From Acetofilamentum sp. (GTDB lineage Bacteria; Bacteroidota; Bacteroidia; Bacteroidales; DTU049), in the NCBI GenBank assembly GCA_020720525.1, contig DYON01000106.1, positions 1 to 8,785 on the forward strand: a stretch of DNA of 8,785 nt, in the 5' to 3' direction. Below the pieces are notes generated by a model that saw only the letters and a program-made list of their open reading frames with translations, had not been told where the DNA came from and made no database searches. Shown here piece after piece: positions 1 to 5,827 of this stretch (positions are counted from its first letter, which is position 1; each line of letters begins with the position of its first letter). Both the position numbers and the translations under genes were made by a program.

Positions 1-136
1 TGCCATTCTTGAGTAATCGAATCTCTATCTGCAACTGCTTTATCAGTGCCAATGCATCTGATAATTGTTGCTTTAAATCTTCGTACTCCTTTTTCGATAT
101 GGTTATTGTTTCTTCGATGAGTCAAAGAAAAGACAT
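1..136 (-). pseudogene. 5' end of a probable IS66-like transposase, with an in-frame stop
   Basis: Read on the minus strand from an ATG at 136-134, the frame gives MSFL, a TGA at 124-122, then an open stretch to the window edge. That stretch includes the segments ISKKEYEDLKQQLSDAL and IKQLQIEIRLLKNG. A short coiled-coil start leading into a LLKNG-type motif is what I recall from the N-terminus of IS66-family transposases (TnpC type) in Bacteroidota. This rests on memory of the family and covers only about 40 residues. No ATG follows the TGA, so either the start is non-canonical or the copy is inactivated. The rest of the gene lies outside the window. I could not identify a terminal inverted repeat in 137-317. 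Another coiled-coil protein is possible. Confidence 0.4.
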
Positions 137-317
137 AATTCAACAAGGCTAACTTTGCAAAATCTTTTTTATTAACAATTTGTTGTTGATTTACTGCTGA
201 GTAGTAACAAAACAAGTAATCAGAAGAAGTTGTGGCAACAAAAAAATACAGAATAGCACCTTAGCGAGCACAATGGTGGGATTATGGATTAAATGCCGCT
301 TATTTCATCACCATACT

Positions 318-2117
318 TTAAGACCCAAAATTTTGATGCAAATAATTCAACAAATCGGTTTCGGCTTGCGTAGTTTGATTGTCGGCTTGCGATGCTTTTT
401 CCATTATGCGAACTATTTTCGCATGTTTTTTCGGATCGTCGGGCATACGAAGAACCAGTTTTTTATTTTTAGCCATTTCGATAGCAGATCCAATTTTTGA
501 AGGATTGTAGCCCAGCTTTTTGGCCAGCGAACGAGCAAACTGTTCTTCTTCGGCAGCAAACACCCCATCGGCAGCCATCATAATGAGGGCATTGTTGAAA
601 GCATAATCGCGAACATCGAGCAGGTCGTCGACTTTTCCAACGCCCATTTCGGCAATTTCGTCGGGGTTGGCACCTTCCATACGCATTTTGTACTGACCAA
701 GCGAATACACACCCTCAACAATCCATTCGAAATCGGGACTATTTACTTCGGCACCACAAAATGGGCATTTTAGGTCGATGGTATCGCCAAGAGTACCACC
801 ACACGACGGACATTGGTGTGCATAGAGCAAACCTTTTGGCGGAGCAGCATTGAGCGTACGTGTGAGCACAATCACTTGCGATTGAGTTCGAACAACTGGG
901 TCGATAATGGCATCGAGTTCTTCGGGATTCTCTTTTTTCATTTGCAAGCGCTGATAGCTTTTGCGCATAAAGAATGCGAGATAATTGCTTTTATCGTCGT
1001 TCCAAGCCGAAATAAGCGTAACATCGTTGAGAAACAGGCGATTGAAAAGAACAGTCCAGCCATTTTCGGTTTCAGATTCAAGTTTTTCGTACGACTCTGA
1101 ATTGGTAAAACGGCGAGCAAGCAACGGATTGCGCAACGACTTTGCAATTTCCCATTGCAAATATGCATTCGAGGCTTTATCTTCGAGCCATTGCACCGAA
1201 AAGCCTTTGTCGTGACCCGAAATTTTCTGAATTTTCTGATACAGATTGCTTTCTTTATGAGCCATTGCTTGGCTAAAAGTGTAATCGTCGGCTTGAGTTA
1301 TTTCGCACAAAACCCAATCGAATTCACCCGTATTGATAACCGTTTTGCAATATGGGCAGGTGCCAGTTTCGCCTTCAATTTCGGAAAGTTCGGCTCCGCA
1401 TTGCGGACAATGAACATCGTTGTACAAATCGCCGCTTTTGGGAGCTCCCGATCGGCGAATAAACGTCCAGTATTCAACAAACGAATCGTAACCACCCGAA
1501 TTGAGCTTTGAAAAGCGCTTCGACACAAAATTATCTTTCATACTGGCATGAATGGCCACATCGAGTACATTGAAGTCGCCATCGTTACGGAAACCAGCAA
1601 CCACAACTGAATGAATTTCGATTTGAGAAAGAGTGTTGCTTTGTTGCAGTTTTTTCATCATAATAAACTGCACATTGAAACGTTGATAAACACCATCGCT
1701 GATAAACTTGCGAATTTTTTTGGTATTCTGTTCCATCCAAGCTTGCTGAATGGTCATAAAAGCTGTTTTAACTTTTACAACAAACGCATTTTCGTCGAAA
1801 CTTGGATTGGCTTGTTTGTATTTAAGAAATGCTGGATCGGCTTTCAGGTTTGCAGCAGCCGGGACCTTATTGAGCACCGATGCCTGCTTTGTTTTTTTGC
1901 GAAATAAATATCCCAGCAAAATCAGAACTCCAATGGTGATGAAATTCCAAGGAAATGGCAAATAGAGCAATATTAGAACTATTTCAAAAATCCCACCACC
2001 GTCGCCACCACCACCGCCGCCGCCACCACCGGCACGCGAAAAAGCATCGAGAGTAAGCAAAACAAAAACAGCAAAAGTAAGTGCTGCAATCGGATTCCGT
2101 TGTTTTTTTATTATCAT
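318..2117 (-). CDS. Membrane protein with duplicated Tim44-like/zinc-ribbon modules and a TerB-like C-terminus
   Basis: The 599-residue product starts with a hydrophobic segment (about 9-27), a glycine tract (G30-G38 and G40-G42, broken by D39) and a second hydrophobic stretch (about 43-72) ending in RKKTK, so the rest probably faces the cytoplasm. Residues about 105-222 resemble a Tim44-like domain. They are followed by a four-cysteine zinc ribbon (C237, C240, C254, C257). A second, more diverged copy of the same layout covers about 310-425, with a ribbon at C436, C439, C451 and C454. The parallel segments FDWVLCEI and FEWIVEGV after the ribbons support an internal duplication. Residues about 503-597 are helical and acidic, with the MMAADG pattern typical of TerB-like domains. 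Tim44-like domains often bind membranes or other proteins; the role here is unknown. A TAnnTTTG box lies just upstream and no operon partner is seen. Confidence 0.85.
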   Translation of the reverse strand: MIIKKQRNPIAALTFAVFVLLTLDAFSRAGGGGGGGGGDGGGIFEIVLILLYLPFPWNFITIGVLILLGYLFRKKTKQASVLNKVPAAANLKADPAFLKYKQANPSFDENAFVVKVKTAFMTIQQAWMEQNTKKIRKFISDGVYQRFNVQFIMMKKLQQSNTLSQIEIHSVVVAGFRNDGDFNVLDVAIHASMKDNFVSKRFSKLNSGGYDSFVEYWTFIRRSGAPKSGDLYNDVHCPQCGAELSEIEGETGTCPYCKTVINTGEFDWVLCEITQADDYTFSQAMAHKESNLYQKIQKISGHDKGFSVQWLEDKASNAYLQWEIAKSLRNPLLARRFTNSESYEKLESETENGWTVLFNRLFLNDVTLISAWNDDKSNYLAFFMRKSYQRLQMKKENPEELDAIIDPVVRTQSQVIVLTRTLNAAPPKGLLYAHQCPSCGGTLGDTIDLKCPFCGAEVNSPDFEWIVEGVYSLGQYKMRMEGANPDEIAEMGVGKVDDLLDVRDYAFNNALIMMAADGVFAAEEEQFARSLAKKLGYNPSKIGSAIEMAKNKKLVLRMPDDPKKHAKIVRIMEKASQADNQTTQAETDLLNYLHQNFGS

Positions 2118-2134
2118 GGTGATGATATTTGGTT

Positions 2135-2142
2135 CAAATGTA
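2135..2142 (-). promoter_or_regulatory. -7 box for the Tim44/TerB-like membrane protein gene
   Basis: On the minus strand this reads TACATTTG, an exact match to the Bacteroidota -7 consensus TAnnTTTG. It ends 17 bases before the start codon, giving a very short leader. No clear -33 TTTG is present; the upstream DNA is simply T-rich. Confidence 0.5.
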
Positions 2143-2192
2143 AAAGAAATTTTTGATTTTGAAAAAGATTTTTGAGGTTTGCTTTTTATTGT

Positions 2193-2224
2193 AAAAAAAA
2201 AGGCTGCAATTTCTCGAAGCCTTT
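2193..2224 (-). terminator. Orphan intrinsic terminator on the minus strand
   Basis: On the minus strand, AAAGGCT (2224-2218) and AGCCTTT (2205-2199) form a perfect 7-bp stem around a 12-base loop. It is followed directly by a U-run (the A-run at 2193-2201 on the plus strand). On the plus strand the hairpin is not followed by T residues, so it is oriented for minus-strand transcription. No minus-strand gene ends just upstream of it. Confidence 0.6.
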
Positions 2225-2322
2225 AGGGTAGAAAAAACAATGTGTTTATTCAACCATCCAAATTTGCATACATTTCTAAATGAATTTATAAAAATCTGCA
2301 ACAACAATTGCGACAAAGAAAT
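2193..2322 (-). ncRNA. Candidate small RNA, about 120-130 nt
   Basis: A minus-strand promoter-like element at 2328-2357 and the terminator at 2193-2224 frame a transcript of roughly 120-130 nt with no plausible protein. The only ATG-started frame inside it that I noticed encodes seven residues (MYANLDG). The 3' end, a GC-containing stem followed by U residues, is the usual form for bacterial sRNAs. I recognise no known RNA family. The alternatives are a decayed gene that left its terminator behind, or an unannotated leader peptide. Confidence 0.3.
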
Positions 2323-2327
2323 TTTTT

Positions 2328-2357
2328 CAAATTTACGTAGGGCATTTGACTTTCAAA
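2328..2357 (-). promoter_or_regulatory. Promoter-like element for the candidate small RNA
   Basis: On the minus strand, TTTG (2357-2354), an 18-base spacer and TAAATTTG (2335-2328) match the Bacteroidota -33/-7 layout. The local DNA is AT-rich, so a chance match is possible. Confidence 0.4.
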
Positions 2358-2476
2358 ATTCGAAAAATTGATTGTGCTTATTCATTAATAGGTAGGAGTA
2401 ATTGCTCATGTTCCAACGGACAGTTAAATGCTGCAGGGAAATAATTTTACATTATTTCATCAACGTCAACAATAAA

Positions 2477-2509
2477 TTAACATCGAAACAAAAATAAAGT
2501 GTATCTTTG
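2477..2509 (+). promoter_or_regulatory. Promoter of the RRM protein gene
   Basis: TATCTTTG at 2502-2509, followed by C, is a canonical Bacteroidota -7 box. The -33 region is weak: TTAA at 2477-2480, 21 bases upstream. Transcription would start near 2514-2516, giving a leader of about 95 nt before the ATG at 2610. Confidence 0.6.
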
Positions 2510-2533
2510 CACCAGATTGAGTGCTTTGGACAC

Positions 2534-2563
2534 ATTACTTATTGAGTAATCATCAATTTTTTT
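2534..2563 (+). promoter_or_regulatory. Small hairpin and U-run in the RRM gene leader
   Basis: ATTACT (2534-2539) pairs with AGTAAT (2545-2550) across a 5-base loop, and a run of seven T residues lies at 2557-2563. The heptamer ATTGAGT occurs twice in the leader (2516-2522 and 2541-2547). Either copy's ATTGA can pair with TCAAT at 2553-2557, which competes with or rearranges the hairpin. The stem is weak and AT-rich, so its function is uncertain. Confidence 0.3.
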
Positions 2564-2609
2564 GTTTTCATTCCCATCAATTCATCATTATTATTCACAA
2601 ATTCAGAAA

Positions 2610-2954
2610 ATGAACATTTACATTTCGAATTTAAGTTACAGTCTGAACGACAACGACTTAAAAACCTTGTTTGAGGAGTATGGCGAAGTTACCTCCGCTA
2701 AAATTATTATGGATCACATGACTGGTAGGTCGCGCGGATTCGGCTTTGTTGAAATGCCCGACAAAGATGCAGCCACCAAAGCTATACGTGAACTGCACGA
2801 AGCAGAATACGATGGCAAAGTTATTACCGTAAACGAAGCCAAACCAAGAGAAGACCGTCCCAGAAGCAATTTTGGTGGTGGCGATCGCGGCGGCAATCGT
2901 GGCGGAAACGGTGGTGGTGGATACAATTCCGACAGAAAACCAAAACGCTGGTAA
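2610..2954 (+). CDS. Small RRM-domain RNA-binding protein with RGG tail
   Basis: The 114-residue product is a single RNA recognition motif (about 2-77) followed by a glycine/arginine-rich tail (about 80-114, ending RKPKRW). RNP2 is IYISNL (3-8) and RNP1 is RGFGFVEM (42-49), with the aromatic residues that stack on RNA bases in place. RGG-type tails usually add nonspecific RNA affinity. Proteins of this size are common in Bacteroidota and cyanobacteria and are often linked to cold or stress RNA handling. An in-frame ATG at 2562 would add 16 unrelated residues, so I prefer 2610, where the RRM begins. The gene is monocistronic, with a promoter at 2502-2509 and a strong terminator directly behind it. 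The leader contains a possible hairpin. Confidence 0.95.
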   Translation: MNIYISNLSYSLNDNDLKTLFEEYGEVTSAKIIMDHMTGRSRGFGFVEMPDKDAATKAIRELHEAEYDGKVITVNEAKPREDRPRSNFGGGDRGGNRGGNGGGGYNSDRKPKRW

Positions 2955-2973
2955 TCTGTAATCAAGTTATTCC

Positions 2974-3009
2974 AAATCACAATCTTTTATCGGATTGTGA
3001 TTTTTTTTT
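2974..3009 (+). terminator. Intrinsic terminator of the RRM gene
   Basis: AAATCACAATC (2974-2984) and GATTGTGATTT (2993-3003) form a perfect 11-bp stem with an 8-base loop. The stem runs into further T residues to 3009. It begins 20 bases after the RRM stop codon. Confidence 0.9.
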
Positions 3010-3055
3010 CATATTTTAATTTTTTATTTATGATTTTTGAAAACTAATTAATAAA

Positions 3056-3428
3056 ATAAAAACGAAAACTAATCTTCTAATTTCCCTACTATTAGTCGTC
3101 TTTGGGTTTGAAAATCTGCATTCTCAAACAGTAAATGACATTCCGTTAAAAGATATTGATGTTGAATATGTTCAAATTGTTGGAACATCTAAAACTTAGG
3201 AGCACTAAACTTACTATCCAAATAGATTTTGGTCAAAGAACAAAATTCTTTTCAGCTGGCACCGAAACCATTCTGAAAGATGAACAGGGTAAAGCATTAG
3301 ATTTTAACTCCATGATAGACGCCTTGAATTTTATGACTGAAAATGGATTTGAATTTGTAATTGCATACACTATCACTGTAAGAAATCAAAGTGTATATCA
3401 TTATATTTTAAGACGAAAAAAGGAATAA
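3056..3428 (+). pseudogene. Small secreted protein gene inactivated by start loss and a +1 frameshift
   Basis: From 3056, the frame ATA AAA ACG AAA ACT AAT gives a typical signal peptide (KTKTNLLISLLLVVFGF, then ENLHSQ) and continues with NDIPLKDIDVEYVQIVGTSK to a TAG at 3197-3199. Removing one A from the run at 3191-3194 joins this frame to the one ending at 3428, giving KLRSTKLTIQIDFGQ and then ILRRKKE at the C-terminus. The repaired gene would be exactly 124 codons. An in-frame TGA at 3038-3040 rules out an upstream start, so the first codon was probably ATG and now reads ATA. The product resembles a small secreted Bacteroidota family of unknown function that I recall only loosely. The open frame from 3156 is the downstream part and has no signal peptide, so it is not the real gene. 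The RRM terminator separates it from upstream transcription, and I see no good promoter. Confidence 0.7.
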
Positions 3429-3447
3429 TAACAGTATTCATCGTCTC

Positions 3448-3497
3448 AAAAAAGGACTGATAACATGAACAAAATTGTTCTCAATTGTACCTTTTTC
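3448..3497. terminator. Possible bidirectional terminator between convergent genes
   Basis: AAAAAGG (3449-3455) and CCTTTTT (3490-3496) are complementary. They enclose a second inverted repeat, GAACA/TGTTC (3467-3471 and 3476-3480). The A-run on one side and T-run on the other would give a U-tract in both directions. The element lies between the plus-strand pseudogene end (3428) and the minus-strand gene end (3515). The large internal loop makes it less certain. Confidence 0.35.
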
Positions 3498-3514
3498 TGT
3501 ATTTAGTATTAAGC

Positions 3515-3958
3515 CTATGTTGTTTTAAATTCCCATTCCGATGTGGTTTCGTTGAACGAATACATCGATTGCAATTTGAGGAATGCTTCAACAATTGCTT
3601 TTTCTTTCCTTTCGGGAGTAACATTGGTTTTCACAATGTCGGCAGCCGCATTGTTGTTTTTATTCATCACCTGGCTTCCGGCCATACTTGTGGCACTGCT
3701 AACAGCCGAACCGCCAACACCTCCTATAAGTGAACCAAAGAATCCAGAAATAACACTTAAAAAAGTATTTTTTGCAACCGATTTGCCCACATTCTTTGCA
3801 ATGTTTTTATTCATTTCGCCCTGATCGGCCATCAGAATGGCTACCGCCTGAAGTGCCGTTTCCTGATTTTTTGCACAAAATTCGATGTTGATTTGATTTC
3901 CGTTTACAAGCTCTTCCTTGCGAATAATTGGCTTGATTGAAGCATAAGTGATTTCCAT
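3515..3958 (-). CDS. Hypothetical protein with a glycine-zipper-like core
   Basis: The 147-residue product has no signal peptide. Its N-terminal third (1-45) looks like a small alpha/beta region. A basic and polar stretch (about 50-66, NKNIAKNVGKSVAKN) leads into a glycine-zipper-like segment (about 70-95, containing GFFGSLIGGVGGSAVSSATS) that could insert in or associate with a membrane. The C-terminus (about 115-147) is a short amphipathic helix followed by YSFNETTSEWEFKTT. I do not recognise the family. It stands alone on the minus strand, divergent from the gene at 4142 and convergent with the upstream pseudogene. A TAnnTTTG box about 45 bases upstream supports the start at 3958. Confidence 0.75.
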   Translation of the reverse strand: MEITYASIKPIIRKEELVNGNQINIEFCAKNQETALQAVAILMADQGEMNKNIAKNVGKSVAKNTFLSVISGFFGSLIGGVGGSAVSSATSMAGSQVMNKNNNAAADIVKTNVTPERKEKAIVEAFLKLQSMYSFNETTSEWEFKTT

Positions 3959-4002
3959 AGTTGCTGGTTTTTGATGGCTAAGTTATCTCGGTTTGAATTG
4001 TT

Positions 4003-4010
4003 CAAATATA
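4003..4010 (-). promoter_or_regulatory. -7 box for the glycine-zipper protein gene
   Basis: On the minus strand this reads TATATTTG, an exact TAnnTTTG match, ending 44 bases before the start codon at 3958. No convincing -33 element is visible. Confidence 0.5.
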
Positions 4011-4102
4011 CAAAATTGGTAATTAGGGCTTTATTGAGGGTGAAGTGTGTGCCAAAATTGGTGGAAGAAAGCGAAAATTAATTCTAAATCGTTCTAAAAA
4101 GC

Positions 4103-4110
4103 TATATTTG
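4103..4110 (+). promoter_or_regulatory. -7 box for the gene at 4142
   Basis: TATATTTG followed by C is an exact match to TAnnTTTG. It ends 31 bases before the ATG at 4142, giving a leader of about 25 nt. Confidence 0.55.
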
Positions 4111-4141
4111 CTTTCGCTTTTATCATCAACAACAATTCAAT

Positions 4142-4585
4142 ATGAATCGGTTCGAAGTTTTCTCGTTTACATTTTCCACATCGCAGCCACTGGCTGGACC
4201 TATCGAAGCTGGTTTGGATGCCATCGGTTTTTCGCTTTCAGGTAGCAACTCCGAACTCATGTATATGGTGTTTGCACTTTTCCCTCCCGAAATGCAGGAA
4301 AATTTTGGTTCGGACAACGCACAGCTAATCGATTATTTCAAATCGACTTTTATGGCTACGTCGAAACCTTCCAGCAGTACAAAAAAAAGAAAAATAGGAC
4401 AAATAGAGTCAATGGGAGAAATCGTAAAATCATCTATTCCAGTACCTTCCGAAATAGAAATACACCTGATTGACCACAGCAATGAAAACAAAATATGTAT
4501 TGGATTCAAATCGTTTTCCGAATTAAACAGCGACACTCAAAACCAGATTATTGATGAAATTTTAGGAAATCTACAAGAAATATAA
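4142..4585 (+). CDS. Hypothetical protein, 147 residues
   Basis: I do not recognise this protein. It has no signal peptide or membrane segment and is probably cytoplasmic. The N-terminal part (1-75) reads as mixed alpha/beta with a hydrophobic stretch around LMYMVFALFPPE (39-50). A low-complexity basic linker (about 74-86, KPSSSTKKRKI) separates it from a C-terminal part (about 95-147) with a beta-rich segment EIEIHLIDH and a closing helix. The two-lobed build suggests two small domains. Its own promoter box lies just upstream. The next gene starts 39 bases after the stop with no terminator between them, so the two are probably cotranscribed. Confidence 0.75.
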   Translation: MNRFEVFSFTFSTSQPLAGPIEAGLDAIGFSLSGSNSELMYMVFALFPPEMQENFGSDNAQLIDYFKSTFMATSKPSSSTKKRKIGQIESMGEIVKSSIPVPSEIEIHLIDHSNENKICIGFKSFSELNSDTQNQIIDEILGNLQEI

Positions 4586-4624
4586 GGCTATAAAGTGTTT
4601 CGATTAATTATAAAAGCAACAAAA

Positions 4625-5725
4625 ATGAGCAAAAAAATCAATTTCGTACTTTCAGCAATCTATATTTTGCTTTTCACTTTCAGTTCTAAAGCTCAGAATA
4701 TTAATCCATTATTGATAACTCCATTGCCTTTGACGCTGATGGAATCGTCGGGAGTAGAAGTAAATAGTAGCAACAGCGTTTGGACTCACAACGACAGCGG
4801 CGATAGTGCTCGCATTTTCAACATCGATACAGCTGGAAACATTGTTCGCATTGTGCATTTGAATGTTGATACTGCATTCGACTGCGAAGAATCGACACAA
4901 GACCAGTATGGCAACTATTACATTGGCGATTTTGGCAACAACCAAAACGACCGCACCAATTTGCAGATTTACAAAATCCCTAATCCCGATTCGCTTTCAA
5001 CCGATACAGTTTCACCAGAAATGATTTATTTTAGTTTCCCCGACCAAATCTTGTTTCCCCCGCCTTCTTCGGAGAAAAACTTCGACTGCGAAGCCATGTT
5101 TCATTGGGGCGATTCGCTTTACTTGTTTTCGAAAAACTGGGGAACATCTACCTGGAGCAAAATGTACCGGCTGCCCGACATGCCAGGCAACTACGTAGCT
5201 GAACTTGTTGACAGCTTCAACACCGGAACTTGGGTTACATCTGCCGATATTAGTCCTTCGGGTCAAACCATGGTTTTGTTGTCCGAAACACGTATTTGGG
5301 TTTTTACAAACTTTGCTGCAGGTCGTTTTTTCGATGGAGATGCACAAAAATTGACCATGAACTACAGTCAAAAAGAAGCCATTGTTTTTGTGAACGACTC
5401 GGTTGTGTATATCACCGACGAGTATTTTCTCAATTTGGGTGGCAATCTCTATTCGCTCAATCTCACATCGTGGATAAACAGTATCGACAATCATTTGCAT
5501 AACTCGAATGCAATCGACATTTATCCGCAACCAGCAAGCAACGAACTGAATATTGATTGTACATTTTCGTCATATACAACCGAGATTTGGAGTATTTCGG
5601 GAACGAAACTCTTGAATTTTAGAAACACGGAAAAATTAGATATTACGAGCCTTAAGCCAGGTTGCTATATTCTCAGAATTGAAAGCGAAGATTTCATTGT
5701 TTCAACTATGTTTTTGAAAATGTGA
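4625..5725 (+). CDS. T9SS-exported protein, probable beta-propeller type
   Basis: The 366-residue product has a signal peptide (about 1-24, ending SSKAQ) and a T9SS type A sorting domain (about 297-366). The sorting domain is marked by IDIYPQPASNELNI, SISGTKLL and LDITSLKPGCYILRI. The protein is therefore exported to the periplasm by Sec, then across the outer membrane by the T9SS, and either released or anchored. The middle part has repeated beta-strand motifs with conserved acidic residues: WTHNDSGDSARIFNID, FDCEESTQDQYGNYYIGDFGNN, FDCEAMFHWGDSLYLFSKNW and WVTSADISPSGQTM. These fit a beta-propeller of the SdiA-regulated or esterase-like kind. No catalytic residues can be assigned. An ATG at 4595 would place ten unrelated residues before the signal peptide, so 4625 is preferred. 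It probably shares a transcript with the gene at 4142. Confidence 0.85.
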   Translation: MSKKINFVLSAIYILLFTFSSKAQNINPLLITPLPLTLMESSGVEVNSSNSVWTHNDSGDSARIFNIDTAGNIVRIVHLNVDTAFDCEESTQDQYGNYYIGDFGNNQNDRTNLQIYKIPNPDSLSTDTVSPEMIYFSFPDQILFPPPSSEKNFDCEAMFHWGDSLYLFSKNWGTSTWSKMYRLPDMPGNYVAELVDSFNTGTWVTSADISPSGQTMVLLSETRIWVFTNFAAGRFFDGDAQKLTMNYSQKEAIVFVNDSVVYITDEYFLNLGGNLYSLNLTSWINSIDNHLHNSNAIDIYPQPASNELNIDCTFSSYTTEIWSISGTKLLNFRNTEKLDITSLKPGCYILRIESEDFIVSTMFLKM

Positions 5726-5772
5726 GTAATGGAATTTGATAATAATGTATTTCTGATAACTTCTTTGAAAAA

Positions 5773-5813
5773 TGTCTTCATTTGCTGATGATAATTTTAT
5801 AATTTTGAAGACA
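5773..5813. promoter_or_regulatory. Inverted repeat over the regulator promoter, candidate operator
   Basis: TGTCTTCA (5773-5780) and TGAAGACA (5806-5813) are perfect 8-base inverted repeats with a 25-base spacer. The right arm overlaps the last two bases of the -7 box. Read on the minus strand, the right arm extends to AATTGTCTTC, which matches AATTGTCGTC upstream of the beta-helix gene (7206-7215) at 9 of 10 positions. This fits autoregulation by the AraC-type protein encoded next. It is not followed by a T-run, so it is unlikely to be a terminator. Confidence 0.4.
5800..5807 (+). promoter_or_regulatory. -7 box of the CBM9-like/AraC regulator gene
   Basis: TAATTTTG is an exact TAnnTTTG match ending 20 bases before the ATG. 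It lies within a tandem 8-base repeat (ATAATTTT at 5791-5798 and 5799-5806). The nearest upstream TTTG (5781-5784) is only 15 bases away, shorter than usual, so the promoter may be weak or need help. Confidence 0.45.
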
Positions 5814-5827
5814 ATTTAAGTCGATAG

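Larger units (their letters stand above)
2118..2609. other. Intergenic region of about 490 bases between divergent genes
   Basis: The stretch is AT-rich and holds no convincing protein-coding gene. The only long open frame (minus strand, 2316-2134) begins at TTG, runs through a terminator hairpin and has low-complexity composition. Its contents are the minus-strand promoter of the left gene, an intrinsic terminator and promoter-like element on the minus strand that together outline a possible small RNA, and the promoter and structured leader of the RRM gene. I see nothing recognisable in 2358-2476. Confidence 0.6.

Noticed and set aside
1984..2030. Triplet repeat tract (GGC/GGT) as a possible CRISPR or variable-number repeat
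   Set aside because: It encodes the polyglycine linker in frame with mixed glycine codons. There are no spacers and no repeat unit longer than a codon. Length variation between strains remains possible.
2134..2316. A 60-residue minus-strand open frame upstream of the membrane protein gene
   Set aside because: It starts at TTG, reads through the intrinsic terminator at 2193-2224, is low in complexity (runs of F, K and N) and overlaps the promoter of the next gene.
3156..3428. A separate 90-residue gene starting at the ATG at 3156
   Set aside because: The upstream frame supplies a signal peptide and joins it after removing one A. The 3156 start lies inside the coding sequence of the repaired gene.
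5012..5530. A 172-residue minus-strand open frame
   Set aside because: It lies fully inside the T9SS propeller-like gene on the opposite strand and shows no domain pattern.
5773..5813. Terminator of the T9SS propeller-like gene
   Set aside because: The inverted repeat has a 25-base spacer and no T-run on either side, and its right arm overlaps a promoter box.
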